A DNA stretch of 64,000 nt from Taibaiella soli (GCF_003236175.1 NZ_QKTW01000027.1:63600-127599), one strand, 5' to 3'. Shown: positions 38,035-47,431, numbered from the stretch's first letter. Made by a program: numbers and translations. Notes: generated from the sequence alone by a model not told the origin.

Positions 38035-38925
38035 ATGAAAATAGCCTCCATCCTTACTGCCGGACTTTTGGCATTATCCTTCGGTGTATTTGCGCAAACC
38101 GAAGATCTCAAACAAAACATTCAAAAAATTACGGCAGGTAAAAAAGCCGAAGTTGGCATATCCATACGCGGCATCGAGAATGGGAAAACGGTCAGCATCA
38201 ATGGTAATAAGCATTACCCGATGCAAAGCGTATTTAAATTTCCGATTGCGCTGACTGTATTGCATCAGGTAGATGCCGGCAAATTGAAACTGGAACAGCT
38301 GATCACCATCAAACGAAGTGAACTATTACAAGATACCTGGAGTCCGTTGCGTGAAAAATATCCGAAAGGCGACGTGAAAATTCCGTTGTCTGAAATTATT
38401 CAATACACAGTATCGCAGAGCGATAATAATGGTTGTGACGTGTTGTTGCGGTTAATTGGCGGACCGGCTGTGGTTAACGATTATATTCATAGCCTGGGCG
38501 TTAAAGATATCGCTATTAAAGCAAACGAAGAGGCGATGCATAAAGACTGGAATGTCCAATTTACAAACTGGTGTGCTCCCGATGCAATGACCGCTTTATT
38601 AATCAAGTTTTATCAACAGAAAATTTTGCAGCCAACGACACATGCGTTTTTGTGGAAGACAATGGCAGAAACCACTACAGGCAAGAATAGAATTCGGAAA
38701 CTATTGCCTGCCGGAACAATTGTGGCCGATAAAACAGGATCTTCTGGTGCCAATAAACAGGGGATTACAGCTGCGCTGAATGATGTCGGAGTCGTTACAT
38801 TGCCCAACAGCCAGCATTTTGCAATCACCATATTTGTGTCTGATTCTAAAGAAAACAATGATACCAACGAACAGATCATTGCAGATATAGCAAAAGCTGC
38901 CTGGGATTATTTTATAAAATTATAG
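38035..38925 (+). CDS. Class A beta-lactamase, subclass A2 type
   Basis: Secreted serine beta-lactamase hydrolysing penicillins/cephalosporins in the periplasm. Signal peptide ending VFAQ. Catalytic Ser65-x-x-Lys68 (SVFK), Ser129-Asp130-Asn131, a Glu165/Glu166 in the omega loop (ANEEAM) and Lys233-Thr234-Gly235 are all present, so an active enzyme is expected. QSDNNGCD and HYPMQSVFKFPIAL are typical of the Bacteroidota branch that includes CfxA, CepA, CblA, PER and VEB. No LysR-type regulator or mobile element adjoins it, so it looks like an intrinsic chromosomal gene. Substrate range cannot be read from the sequence. Confidence 0.92.
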   Translation: MKIASILTAGLLALSFGVFAQTEDLKQNIQKITAGKKAEVGISIRGIENGKTVSINGNKHYPMQSVFKFPIALTVLHQVDAGKLKLEQLITIKRSELLQDTWSPLREKYPKGDVKIPLSEIIQYTVSQSDNNGCDVLLRLIGGPAVVNDYIHSLGVKDIAIKANEEAMHKDWNVQFTNWCAPDAMTALLIKFYQQKILQPTTHAFLWKTMAETTTGKNRIRKLLPAGTIVADKTGSSGANKQGITAALNDVGVVTLPNSQHFAITIFVSDSKENNDTNEQIIADIAKAAWDYFIKL

Positions 38926-38948
38926 AGACGTTGTGCGCAACGTCTCTA
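38923..38948. terminator. Bidirectional terminator overlapping bla stop codon
   Basis: A perfect 11-bp stem TAGAGACGTTG/CAACGTCTCTA with loop TGCG between convergent genes. The first arm starts with the beta-lactamase TAG. Confidence 0.7.
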
Positions 38949-38975
38949 GTTCATGATCTTTAGTAATGCTAAAGG

Positions 38976-39737
38976 TTACAGATTAACCCCGCCTGATACC
39001 TCAATTCTTTGTCCCGTAACCCATTTGGCATCATCAGTGCAAAGAAAGGCTACAACACTGCCAATATCATCAGCTTGTCCTACACGACCAAGGGCTGTTT
39101 GCGAAGCGAGAAAGGCTTTGCGTTGCGGATCTGTACGTATAGCTGCGTTGTTGAAATCTGTTTCTGTAGCGCCCGGAGCAATCACGTTAGATCGAATGCC
39201 ACGGTTGCCCAGTTCTTTAGCGATATACCGCGACAACACTTCAACGGCACCCTTATTGGACGCATATGCGGAATAACCCGGTACCACAAAACGTGTAGAG
39301 CCTGATGAAACAAATACAATACCACCACCGTCATTCATAACTGGCAATGATTTTTGCGTCAGGAAATAAACACCTTTAAAATGGACGTTGGTGAAATTGT
39401 CAAAGTCTGCCTCGGTAACCTGCATAAACGGAATCGTTGCACCCATACCACCGTTATTGATCAGGAAATCGAATTTGTCAGTGCTCCAGTTTGTTTGCAA
39501 AGTTTCTTTTACCTGTTGCACAAAACCATCCAGCGAAGCGATATCACCAACATTAACCTGTAGCAGAGCAGCCTTTCCGCCCATGCTTTCCAATTCCTTT
39601 ACTACTTTTTCACCTTCTTCTTTGTTGCTATAGTAAGTCAGGATCACGTCAATGCCTTTTCTGCAAAGAGAAAGCGCCATATCTCTGCCCAGTCCACGGC
39701 TGCCGCCAGTTACCAGTGCTATTTTTTTCTGTGCCAT
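38976..39737 (-). CDS. Short-chain dehydrogenase/reductase
   Basis: 253-aa classical SDR: TGGSRGLG nucleotide-binding motif (about residues 10-17), NNGG (usually NNAG), catalytic Ser in FVSSGS, and Tyr-x-x-x-Lys in YSAYASNKG (Tyr about 155). It ends with GTTTG-like WVTGQRIEVSGGVNL. An NAD(P)H-dependent oxidoreductase acting on a carbonyl or alcohol; the substrate is unknown. Monocistronic, convergent with the beta-lactamase. Confidence 0.88.
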   Translation of the reverse strand: MAQKKIALVTGGSRGLGRDMALSLCRKGIDVILTYYSNKEEGEKVVKELESMGGKAALLQVNVGDIASLDGFVQQVKETLQTNWSTDKFDFLINNGGMGATIPFMQVTEADFDNFTNVHFKGVYFLTQKSLPVMNDGGGIVFVSSGSTRFVVPGYSAYASNKGAVEVLSRYIAKELGNRGIRSNVIAPGATETDFNNAAIRTDPQRKAFLASQTALGRVGQADDIGSVVAFLCTDDAKWVTGQRIEVSGGVNL

Positions 39738-39825
39738 AAATTGATTTAAATTGGTTCACAAAGCTATCGCTGGTCCGGGAACCAGCGATAACACAAAGCA
39801 AACAATAAGTTAAGAAATTCAAACA

Positions 39826-40578
39826 TTATAGAAAGCTTACCGCCCCGGTTTGAATATTGTAATAGGCGCCCACAATTTTTATTTCTCCTTTATCTTCCAT
39901 TTCTTTCAAGATCGGACTGTTAGTTCTTATTTCACTGATCGTGTGCAATACGTTGTTTTTGGCAACTTGTTCTACATAAGCTGGATTTTTTGAAGTCTTT
40001 TCTCCCGAAAAATCCGCAGATTTTGCCACCGCCGGTTGAATGTTTGCCAGCATACCAGTGATATTGCCCAGTTTCACATTATCAATAGCGCCTTTAACAG
40101 CACCGCAGGATTCATGTCCCAGTACCAGGATTAATTTGGCGCCGGAAACCTTACAGCCAAATTCCATGCTACCCAATATATCTCGGTTCGAGAAATTGCC
40201 AGCTACGCGTGCCACAAACAAGTCGCCAATTCCTTTGTCAAATACGTCTTCAACCGGAATACGGCTATCGAGACAAGAAAGGATTACCGCTTTAGGAAAC
40301 TGACCCGGAGCTGCATTACGCACCATCGCCGAGTGATCGCGCGAGGTAATATTGTTGGTCATAAACCGCTGGTTGCCTTCTTTCAGACTTGCGATAACCA
40401 TATCTGGTGTAAGCGCTTTTTGCTCTTCGGCCGTGAGTACTCTTTCGCGTAATGGTGGTGGCGCCGCTTCCGGCGCGGTTTTGACCGTGTCAGTTTTTGC
40501 GGTGTTGTCATTGCTGGGATTGCTGCATGCAAGCAGTGTGGTGGCTATCGCGATAGCCATAAAAAAAGTGTTTTTCAT
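39826..40578 (-). CDS. Beta-carbonic anhydrase, exported lipoprotein
   Basis: Zinc enzyme interconverting CO2 and bicarbonate. The zinc site is Cys and Asp in SCLDSR (the Asp-Arg dyad) and His-x-x-Cys in GHESCGAVKG. The N-terminus has a lipobox (LLACS, Cys about 18) and a 30-residue Thr/Pro/Ala linker, so the enzyme should be membrane-anchored in the periplasm rather than cytoplasmic. Length 250 aa fits a type with such an extension. Monocistronic. Confidence 0.9.
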   Translation of the reverse strand: MKNTFFMAIAIATTLLACSNPSNDNTAKTDTVKTAPEAAPPPLRERVLTAEEQKALTPDMVIASLKEGNQRFMTNNITSRDHSAMVRNAAPGQFPKAVILSCLDSRIPVEDVFDKGIGDLFVARVAGNFSNRDILGSMEFGCKVSGAKLILVLGHESCGAVKGAIDNVKLGNITGMLANIQPAVAKSADFSGEKTSKNPAYVEQVAKNNVLHTISEIRTNSPILKEMEDKGEIKIVGAYYNIQTGAVSFL

Positions 40579-40762
40579 GTTTGATGGTTAGATTTGAAAG
40601 TTTATAAATATAATAAAAATCAAAAAGTCAAGTATTCGCTGTATCATGAATACGGATCAATAGCTTTGAGCTGTTGCGTTGTGTTAAGAACTTTCTTAAA
40701 CAAGGCGAACCGTCCACTTATTACTGATAACTTAGAACTCAGAACTCAGAACTATACCAAAC

Positions 40763-41971
40763 ATGAAACTGCTCCGTATCATTTTATTAACCGTTCCCTT
40801 TCTTTTTGCATTCCGTAAAGAGGTATCGGCTCAAAGCATACCCAGTTTAAATCAGGGTGGCACACAACAGGAAAGTTATTTCACCACTTTGCCTTATGAG
40901 CTCGTCAAAGGGAAAATCGTTATCACAGTTACCGTTAATGGTAAAGCCCGGAAATTTATACTAGATACAGGTGCGCCGCTTTCCATCACAGAAAGCTTGT
41001 ATGATGAATTGCATCCAGCTACGCTAGGGAATGTTGAAATAGCCGATCAGTCGGGCAAAAAAGATAGTATTGCAGTAGTGCGTGTACCTGCGGTGGAAAT
41101 AGGTGGTGTTACATTCTCTGATGTACCAGCGATTGTTGCCAAAAATGCGAAGATTCTTTTTGAATGTTTTGGTGTCGACGGATTTATTGGAAGTAATCTG
41201 TTGCGCAATTCTATAGTGCAGTTTGACGACCGTAATAAACAGGTCACGCTTACGAATGATGCTTCTAAACTTTCACTCAGCAAGAAAAAATCGATGCCGC
41301 TGGAATTAACTCCCGGTCAAAGCAATCCCTTTATAAAAGTCTATTTGAAAAAAGGCAAACAAACCGTTTCCGATAATATCCTTTTTGACTCAGGCGCCGA
41401 TGGATTTTATGAGATCTCTATGAATTCCTATAAGTTGTTTGCTGAAAAATCGACCGTCATTGATAGTGTTGTCAAAAGCTTCGGAAGCTACACGGGTGGC
41501 TTATACGGCACCTCCATCGCGCAGGAAAATTATATGATGAAAATCCCCGAGTTTGTCGTTGCAAAAATGAAATTTACGAACGCCATTTCAAGAACTACTT
41601 ACAGTAAAGAATCCCGAATAGGAAGCAAAGTGTTGAACTATGGTAAAGCTACACTCGATTATAAGGATAAGCTGTTTTATTTTGAACCTTATGGTGGTGT
41701 AACTGTTGCAGATCTCAGTGAAAAGGTATGGCCAATTCAACCTGCATTAGGCAACGATAAAATGATTGTCGGCATTGTATGGGATCAATCACTGGCCGGA
41801 AAAATAAATGCTGGCGATGAAATTTTATCTTACGACGATCTCGACTATTCCAAAATGAGCGTTTGTGAAATGATTGTTACAGAGCGGAAATCAGAAAAGG
41901 AAAAAGCAATGCTTGTACTTAAAGACGTGAAAACCGGAGCAGAGAAGAGGGTAGAGATTGAGAAGAAATAA
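40763..41971 (+). CDS. Exported retropepsin-like aspartyl protease with PDZ domain
   Basis: 402 aa with a signal peptide (ending VSAQ). Two retropepsin-type half domains are visible: FILDTGAPLSI (about 72-82) and ILFDSGADGFYEI (about 208-220), each carrying the catalytic Asp-Thr/Ser-Gly. A C-terminal PDZ-like domain (about 330-400; AGKINAGDEILSYDDLDY) follows. Proteins of this plan occur in Bacteroidota and Proteobacteria as clan AA proteases of unknown substrate. Monocistronic. Confidence 0.82.
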   Translation: MKLLRIILLTVPFLFAFRKEVSAQSIPSLNQGGTQQESYFTTLPYELVKGKIVITVTVNGKARKFILDTGAPLSITESLYDELHPATLGNVEIADQSGKKDSIAVVRVPAVEIGGVTFSDVPAIVAKNAKILFECFGVDGFIGSNLLRNSIVQFDDRNKQVTLTNDASKLSLSKKKSMPLELTPGQSNPFIKVYLKKGKQTVSDNILFDSGADGFYEISMNSYKLFAEKSTVIDSVVKSFGSYTGGLYGTSIAQENYMMKIPEFVVAKMKFTNAISRTTYSKESRIGSKVLNYGKATLDYKDKLFYFEPYGGVTVADLSEKVWPIQPALGNDKMIVGIVWDQSLAGKINAGDEILSYDDLDYSKMSVCEMIVTERKSEKEKAMLVLKDVKTGAEKRVEIEKK

Positions 41972-42111
41972 ACTTTATTGTTGGCAGCTAGCTGTTTTTT
42001 TGAAGAGGCACAACATAGGGAACAGATTTCGTGTTTAATGCGCGCGTTATGTTGGAGACTTGTCGTAATCTGATTTGGCGTTTAATGCGCCATAGAAAAT
42101 TCCAATACATC

Positions 42112-42147
42112 AAATAGACAAGTCTGTCTATTTAGGTCCTACCTTTG
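42112..42147 (+). promoter_or_regulatory. TetR operator and -7 box before the efflux operon
   Basis: AAATAGACA (42112-42120), spacer AGTC, TGTCTATTT (42125-42133): a perfect 9-bp inverted repeat of TetR-operator type. TACCTTTG (42140-42147), a TAnnTTTG box, follows 4 nt before the ATG at 42152. Repressor binding here would block initiation, so autoregulation is likely. Confidence 0.7.
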
Positions 42148-42151
42148 GGTC

Positions 42152-42715
42152 ATGAAACCAAGAGGACAAATCGTGACAGATAAAATACTCGACACGGCCG
42201 AGCGGCTTTTTTATGCCCAAGGTTATTGTAATACGGGTATTAATCAGGTCATAGAAGAAGCAGACATCGCGAAAGCCTCTCTGTACAAACATTTCGAAAC
42301 AAAGACAGATTTGCTGGTAGCATACGTTCAGCGCACACACGAGCGCTGGTTTGAACGATTGGAAACAGCCATCAACAAAGTAACTGATCCGAAGGGCAAA
42401 CTGCTGGCAATTTTCGACCACCATGCAGAACGCCAGAAAGTCCGCGAATTTGGCGGATGTCCGTTTATCAAAGCAAATGATGAAGCAGGCATGAGTGATC
42501 CGCGCGTGCTGGAGGAAATCCAAGAAGCGAAGCTGCACAGCAAAGACATCATCAAAAAGCTCGTTGCGCAATCAGGACATAAAAAGCTACTAACTGATCA
42601 GGACTTAACAGAATTAATATTCCTTAGTCTGGAAGGTTCCATTACGTCCGCTTCAGTTTTCAAAACTTCCGCCGATATACTCGCTGCAAAAAAAATCATC
42701 CAAAAACTGCTTTAA
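42152..42715 (+). CDS. TetR/AcrR-family repressor
   Basis: 187-aa regulator. The N-terminal helix-turn-helix reads ILDTAERLFYAQGYCNTGINQVIEEADIAKASLYKHF split over residues ~11-47, and a ligand-binding helical domain follows. Its stop is 1 bp from the ATG of the MFS transporter, so it almost certainly controls that efflux gene and itself through the palindrome at 42112-42133. The ligand is presumably a substrate of the pump. Confidence 0.92.
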   Translation: MKPRGQIVTDKILDTAERLFYAQGYCNTGINQVIEEADIAKASLYKHFETKTDLLVAYVQRTHERWFERLETAINKVTDPKGKLLAIFDHHAERQKVREFGGCPFIKANDEAGMSDPRVLEEIQEAKLHSKDIIKKLVAQSGHKKLLTDQDLTELIFLSLEGSITSASVFKTSADILAAKKIIQKLL

Positions 42716-42716
42716 G

Positions 42717-44162
42717 ATGAAAGAGGTAAAGAACAAATGGCTGGAGCTGATTATCGTGCTTTCGGCCCCATTACTTTCCGTAATAGATGTGTTCATCATT
42801 AATGTTGCCATACCTGCTATTAAGAAAGGAGTACATGCTACAGATGCCCAGATCCAGCTCGTTATAGCCGGCTATTTATTGGGTTATGCAGCATTTCTGA
42901 TTACAGGCGGCAGAGCGGGAGATCATTTCGGAAGGAAAAAAGTATTCTTCTGGGGTATGTTTGCATTTACACTTGCATCGTGTTTATGCGGACTGTCAAC
43001 TTCTGCATTACAGCTGAATGTGACGAGATTTTTTCAAGGTTTAAGTGCCTCATTTATGGTACCGCAGACGATCGCCTTTGTACAAGTACTTTTTACCGAT
43101 ACCAAAGAACGGGCGAAAGCGTTTGCGCTTTATGGTATTACGTTGGGAGTTGCAGCTGCAATCGGCCAGGCACTGGGTGGTTATTTATCTGATACACACT
43201 GGGCCATTGCGGGCTGGCGGCTCATATTCTTTATTAATCTTCCGATCGGCATCCTCACACTTTGGGCAACGCATAAATATGTGACTGAAACGAAGAAGCA
43301 TCAAAACACAAAATTTGATTATTCCGGTATTGCGATTCTGACTTTAGGATTATTTTGTTTGATTTATCCATTGATCCAAGGTCGTGAAGCGGGATGGCCA
43401 TTGTGGAGCGTTGGCCTGATTGTATTATCATTCGGTATTTTTTCCTTCTTTATTTACAATCAGAAACGAAAGCTGGCGCGGAATGAAAATCCATTGATAG
43501 ACGTGCGACTGTTCCGTATAAAGGATTTCAACATTGGGCTGTTAGCGGTACTGTTTCATTTTATGCTGCATACCGCCTATCTGTTGTTGAGCGCTGTATA
43601 TCTTCAAAATGGTCTGGGTGTTTCTGCGCTTGATTGCGGATTGTATTTTATTGTACCGGGATTGTTATTCGTTGCCTCTTCTGTATTGGCTTCGAGGTTG
43701 ATTGTGCGGTTTGGGAAACGTGTGTTGCAAGTGGGCGTGGTTATTCTGGCGATTGCATTTTATACACAGATGATGCTTTGGAAGCCCGGAGCTAATGCCT
43801 GGCTGATCGTGAGTTTGATGGGTGTCTGGGGATTGGGAAACGGACTGGTTTTGCCTTCGCTTTTAAACCTCGCACTTAAAAATGTACCCGCTCAATATGC
43901 AGGAGCAGCAGCTGGCGTATATTCAACTTTTCAGCAAACAGCTTCAGCGCTCGGTGTAAGTATTATTGGCGGCGTATTTTTCTATTATTCCAGGAATGGT
44001 TGGCAGGTAGCATATCACGCTGGTGTGGTTGGTTTGCTGGTGAGTCTGGCGTTAGTGAGTTTAATGTTGTATCTCTTGCCGGATAGAAAAGCATCGCAGC
44101 AGGGTACTTCGAAAATCAATGCAGTTGAAGCTGAAAAAGCCGAAGTACTGATTCTTGATTAA
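42717..44162 (+). CDS. MFS drug transporter, DHA2 (14-helix) type
   Basis: 481 aa with fourteen predicted transmembrane helices and the proton-antiporter signature GGRAGDHFGRKKVFFWG (motif A, about residues 57-73). It also has RFFQGLSASFMVPQ (motif B) and GVAAAIGQALGGYL (motif C). Close in plan to EmrB/QacA exporters, driven by the proton gradient in the inner membrane. Coupled directly behind its TetR gene. Substrate unknown. Confidence 0.92.
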   Translation: MKEVKNKWLELIIVLSAPLLSVIDVFIINVAIPAIKKGVHATDAQIQLVIAGYLLGYAAFLITGGRAGDHFGRKKVFFWGMFAFTLASCLCGLSTSALQLNVTRFFQGLSASFMVPQTIAFVQVLFTDTKERAKAFALYGITLGVAAAIGQALGGYLSDTHWAIAGWRLIFFINLPIGILTLWATHKYVTETKKHQNTKFDYSGIAILTLGLFCLIYPLIQGREAGWPLWSVGLIVLSFGIFSFFIYNQKRKLARNENPLIDVRLFRIKDFNIGLLAVLFHFMLHTAYLLLSAVYLQNGLGVSALDCGLYFIVPGLLFVASSVLASRLIVRFGKRVLQVGVVILAIAFYTQMMLWKPGANAWLIVSLMGVWGLGNGLVLPSLLNLALKNVPAQYAGAAAGVYSTFQQTASALGVSIIGGVFFYYSRNGWQVAYHAGVVGLLVSLALVSLMLYLLPDRKASQQGTSKINAVEAEKAEVLILD

Positions 44163-44217
44163 TGATGCGTTCTAAGACGAAATAGCCGCAAATATTTAAT
44201 ATTGGTAATTCCAGGAA

Positions 44218-44742
44218 ATGAAAATGCAAACTGAAGAAAATAAACGTCTGACGTATAAAGATATGCCATCGCCGGTTGGATGTCTCCGGCTTATCGCTAG
44301 CGAAGCCGGTCTGACAGCGGTGTTGTGGGAAGGTGAAAATTACCAGCGAACAAAACTTATCGATCCCGAACGAGACGACAATAATTCAATATTGCTGCAG
44401 ACAGAACAGCAACTAGACGGTTATTTTCGGAAAGAAAGAGTCGAGTTTGATCTTCCGCTTGATTTTAAAGGAACGGAATTTCAGGTGAAAGTCTGGCAGG
44501 CACTGCTGGAAATACCTTATGGCGCAACCAAAACATATGGCGAGTTAGCGCGTTTGCTCGGAGATTTGAAAGCCGTACGGGCGGTTGGAGGAGCGCTGAA
44601 TAAAAATCCGATTTCGATTATTGTTCCTTGTCACCGAATTGTGGGGACTTCCGGAAAATTGGTTGGTTTCGCAGGTGGTCTGGAAAATAAAGCTATGCTG
44701 CTTGAACTGGAAAGCGGTCACAGAGCACCCAAACTTTTTTAA
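44218..44742 (+). CDS. ogt: Methylated-DNA-protein-cysteine methyltransferase
   Basis: Suicide DNA repair protein that moves alkyl groups from O6-alkylguanine to its own Cys. The active site is IIVPCHRIVG (Cys about 140), with the upstream recognition helix QVKVWQALLEIPYGATKTYGELA and RAVGGALNKNP. 174 aa without an Ada regulatory domain, so Ogt-type. Nine base pairs or so separate it from the alkA-like gene, forming a DNA alkylation repair operon. Confidence 0.94.
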   Translation: MKMQTEENKRLTYKDMPSPVGCLRLIASEAGLTAVLWEGENYQRTKLIDPERDDNNSILLQTEQQLDGYFRKERVEFDLPLDFKGTEFQVKVWQALLEIPYGATKTYGELARLLGDLKAVRAVGGALNKNPISIIVPCHRIVGTSGKLVGFAGGLENKAMLLELESGHRAPKLF

Positions 44743-44756
44743 ATCAGAATTTGATC

Positions 44757-45443
44757 GTGAAAACAAAGAAGACAGTTAAGAAGGCGCTACCGGAAGTTTT
44801 CAATCAGGAAAATTTCTATCGATTATGCGATCATCTGGCCGGTTTGGATGAGGACTTGAAATTGATTTTAGATAAGCACGGCTATCCACCCATGTGGACA
44901 CGCGAAAACAGTTTAGAAACACTGGTGCACATTGTGCTCGAACAACAAGTGTCGTTGGCATCGGCACTAGCAGCCTTAAATAAACTGAAAGAGAAAATAA
45001 AAATCATTACACCTGACAACATACTTCAGTTGACGGATGATGAAATGAGAGCTTGTTTTGTAAGCCGGCAAAAAACAATTTACATCAGAGGAATGGCCCA
45101 GGCCATCAAAAGCAATGAAATCAATCTTGAGGTATTACCTGATTTGCCGTCTGATGAAGTTCGCAAGATCCTTATCAATCTAAAAGGCATCGGCAACTGG
45201 ACAATCGATGTATACCTTATGTTCACGCTGCAAAGAGCAGATGTTTTTCCTATTGGGGATCTGGCTGCTGTCAATGCGCTGAAACGATTAAAGAAGCTTG
45301 ATCCTGAGATGAATAGGGAAGCGTTGCTTGAAATCACTCATAACTGGAAACCCTTGCGGTCGGTGGCTTCTATGATGTTGTGGCATTATTATTTGTCGCA
45401 GTCAAAAGTCAAAAAAACAGAGAAGAAACAAGATAGAGAATAA
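44757..45443 (+). CDS. DNA-3-methyladenine glycosylase II (AlkA-type)
   Basis: Base-excision glycosylase of the HhH-GPD superfamily, removing alkylated purines. The signature helix-hairpin-helix LKGIGNWTIDVYLMF and the catalytic Asp in PIGDLAAV (about residue 165) are present, as is LVHIVLEQQVSLASA in the first domain. 229 aa, without the N-terminal extra domain of E. coli AlkA. The start is a GTG at 44757 or TTG at 44751; both follow the ogt stop closely. Operon partner of ogt. Confidence 0.9.
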   Translation: MKTKKTVKKALPEVFNQENFYRLCDHLAGLDEDLKLILDKHGYPPMWTRENSLETLVHIVLEQQVSLASALAALNKLKEKIKIITPDNILQLTDDEMRACFVSRQKTIYIRGMAQAIKSNEINLEVLPDLPSDEVRKILINLKGIGNWTIDVYLMFTLQRADVFPIGDLAAVNALKRLKKLDPEMNREALLEITHNWKPLRSVASMMLWHYYLSQSKVKKTEKKQDRE

Positions 45444-45595
45444 TGTTGCAGCATTGTATTTTATTGACGTGATTATATACTAAGGGCACCAACGTTTGCT
45501 TATTGGATTTCGCGTGGTAAGAAGATTGGCAAATACGAATCGGCGTTGAACACGACTTATTCGATTTGATTTTTGAGGGATGTTTTAATGTTCAG

Positions 45596-45622
45596 TTGTG
45601 CCGGTATATCTGAATAATTTTG
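45596..45622 (+). promoter_or_regulatory. Bacteroidota-type promoter
   Basis: TTG (45596-45598), 16-nt spacer, TAATTTTG (45615-45622). It would start transcription about 30 nt before the GTG at 45657. Confidence 0.45.
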
Positions 45623-45656
45623 CTTCTAATTAGGCTGTAGCACAACAAAAAGCATT

Positions 45657-46127
45657 GTGGGAATTGCTTTACTCGCATGGATTTGTTTGATGCTTCTTAA
45701 ACAGCATAAAAACAAAGCAATGCAAGAATTTAAATTAGAGAATGATTTTGATGAAAGGTTGAAATCGAAGAAAAACGAACAGCTTGCAAATGATTTCTCC
45801 AACAATTGCTACACTGCGAGAAGATTTTATTCGAGTAATAACTGGGATAACATAATTGCCAAAGTGATAGAAGCAGCTGGTTACCCGCTTACAGTAGAAG
45901 AAATTCGCGAAGTTCTGGAGCACAAGTCGCTTCTTCCGATTCCTGTGGATTCAACAAAGCACGTATATCCTAAAATATTGCATGCCCAGAAAAGGGAAGT
46001 TATTGAACAATATCGCATTTCCGGAGATCGAAAATTGTATTACTGCCTTCCTTCATGGATAGATTCATACGAACTTTTAAAAGAGGAGTTTAGGTGTAAT
46101 GCATTGGTTTTAGAAGAGTCGTGTTAG
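45657..46127 (+). CDS. Hypothetical protein
   Basis: 156 aa from a GTG, or 145 aa from an ATG at 45690. The GTG version begins with a hydrophobic segment (IALLAWICLMLL). The middle, AKVIEAAGYPLTVEEIREVLEHKSLLPI, looks like a small helical, possibly winged-helix, domain, followed by a REVIEQYRISGDRKLYYCLPSWI strand pair. No family recognised. Alone between the repair operon and the AraC pair. Confidence 0.5.
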   Translation: MGIALLAWICLMLLKQHKNKAMQEFKLENDFDERLKSKKNEQLANDFSNNCYTARRFYSSNNWDNIIAKVIEAAGYPLTVEEIREVLEHKSLLPIPVDSTKHVYPKILHAQKREVIEQYRISGDRKLYYCLPSWIDSYELLKEEFRCNALVLEESC

Positions 46128-46396
46128 GCGTCTCAATTGGGTTGTTTCCCAATCGATCCTGGTTTTAAATTGAATTTTGCAGGTAATGTGAAAAGGATGG
46201 AAGATAGTTTCTGCCCTTTGATTTATACCTTTTATACGTCCTTATTATTCGTTTTGTCTGCTAAGAATTTTGGCTACTATTGAATCCTGATGTGCATGTC
46301 AGATCTTGTTTTTTTCGCCTAACTTAGGTAAACATAAAACCGAAGCCAGGTTTTATACAATTGCACCGAAGGTTTTCAGCGGACAAAAATTCAGCG

Positions 46397-47431
46397 ATGA
46401 TAGAGATAGACTATACGCTAACACCGGACGCAGGATTTCTGGAACGTATCGCCAGTCAATTTAGCAAAGCCTATGGCGAAGAAGTATGTATCCGGAATAA
46501 CGGACTGGTGTTTCCTCCGGCACTGGCTACGGGCAAATACGAGTTCTACAGCATCGATCCTGGTTTGGGCATGCTTATCGTCGATTGTCAGTTTCACCGG
46601 GGTATAAAATTCAAACGTCAACCCGCGCGTATCAATTATTTTCATGCGCTTAGTTTTAATCTAAGCACAATTTCGCTGCTGGTAAACCGCCAGGGCAAAA
46701 CATCAGTGCATATCGGCGATAGCTGGAAAAAGAAAATTTTGTACAGCACATCCGAAAAAGATCTGGAATGGAGTGCTCCGGCTGGCAGTTCCATCAAAAT
46801 GGTGGTGATTTATCTTACCCGAGCGTGGTTGCAAAAACACTATAGGATAGAAAACATTCCGGATCGGCTACCATATTCTAAGGAATTTTCAATGGATTTA
46901 CCACTTCAGTTCAGCCTCGATCTGGATCTGGAGTTCCTTTTGATCTTACAGGATATTATTCACAACCCCGCACCGCGGTACATGAGCAAGCTCTACTACG
47001 AAGGCACTATCCGCAGATTGATTGCGGTGGCGGCCAGTCGGTTGGCATACCATCCCGAGGCAGAACTGAAACTTCATTATTCCGATGTAGTAAAAATCGT
47101 CAATGCGGTAGCGCAGATTGAGAACGTACCAGAGTTGCAGCTTCCTGCCCTTGACGATCTCGCGCAGCAATGTCTGATGGGTCGGTCAAAATTTGAAAAG
47201 TTATTTAAAGCCATCTATGGAAAGAGCTACCTTGATTTTTTTCATGGCCAGAAAATGAAAAAGGCCGCCGCGCTGTTGCAAAAAGAGTGGGGCATCTCCG
47301 AATCTGCTGCTGCTGTGGGTTTTAACGATCTCAACCATTTCACGAAAGTTTTCAAAAACTTCTTTAAGATCACGCCAAAACTATACCAGTTAAAAACAAA
47401 AAAGCAAACTGGAAAAAATGATAGAGATTGA
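46397..47431 (+). CDS. AraC-family regulator, first of a tandem pair
   Basis: 344-aa transcription factor from the ATG at 46397; a TTG at 46361 is in frame. The N-terminal ~230 residues form an unassigned sensory region. The C-terminal AraC/XylS DNA-binding domain has two helix-turn-helix parts: DDLAQQCLMGRSKFEKLFKA and ESAAAVGFNDLNHFTKVFKN, ending GITPK-like KITPKLYQ. Its last 14 nt overlap the start of a paralogue with the same N-terminal pattern (MIEIDYTL / MIEIDFYY), so the two are translated together. Target unknown; the next gene is a secreted T9SS protein. Confidence 0.88.
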   Translation: MIEIDYTLTPDAGFLERIASQFSKAYGEEVCIRNNGLVFPPALATGKYEFYSIDPGLGMLIVDCQFHRGIKFKRQPARINYFHALSFNLSTISLLVNRQGKTSVHIGDSWKKKILYSTSEKDLEWSAPAGSSIKMVVIYLTRAWLQKHYRIENIPDRLPYSKEFSMDLPLQFSLDLDLEFLLILQDIIHNPAPRYMSKLYYEGTIRRLIAVAASRLAYHPEAELKLHYSDVVKIVNAVAQIENVPELQLPALDDLAQQCLMGRSKFEKLFKAIYGKSYLDFFHGQKMKKAAALLQKEWGISESAAAVGFNDLNHFTKVFKNFFKITPKLYQLKTKKQTGKNDRD

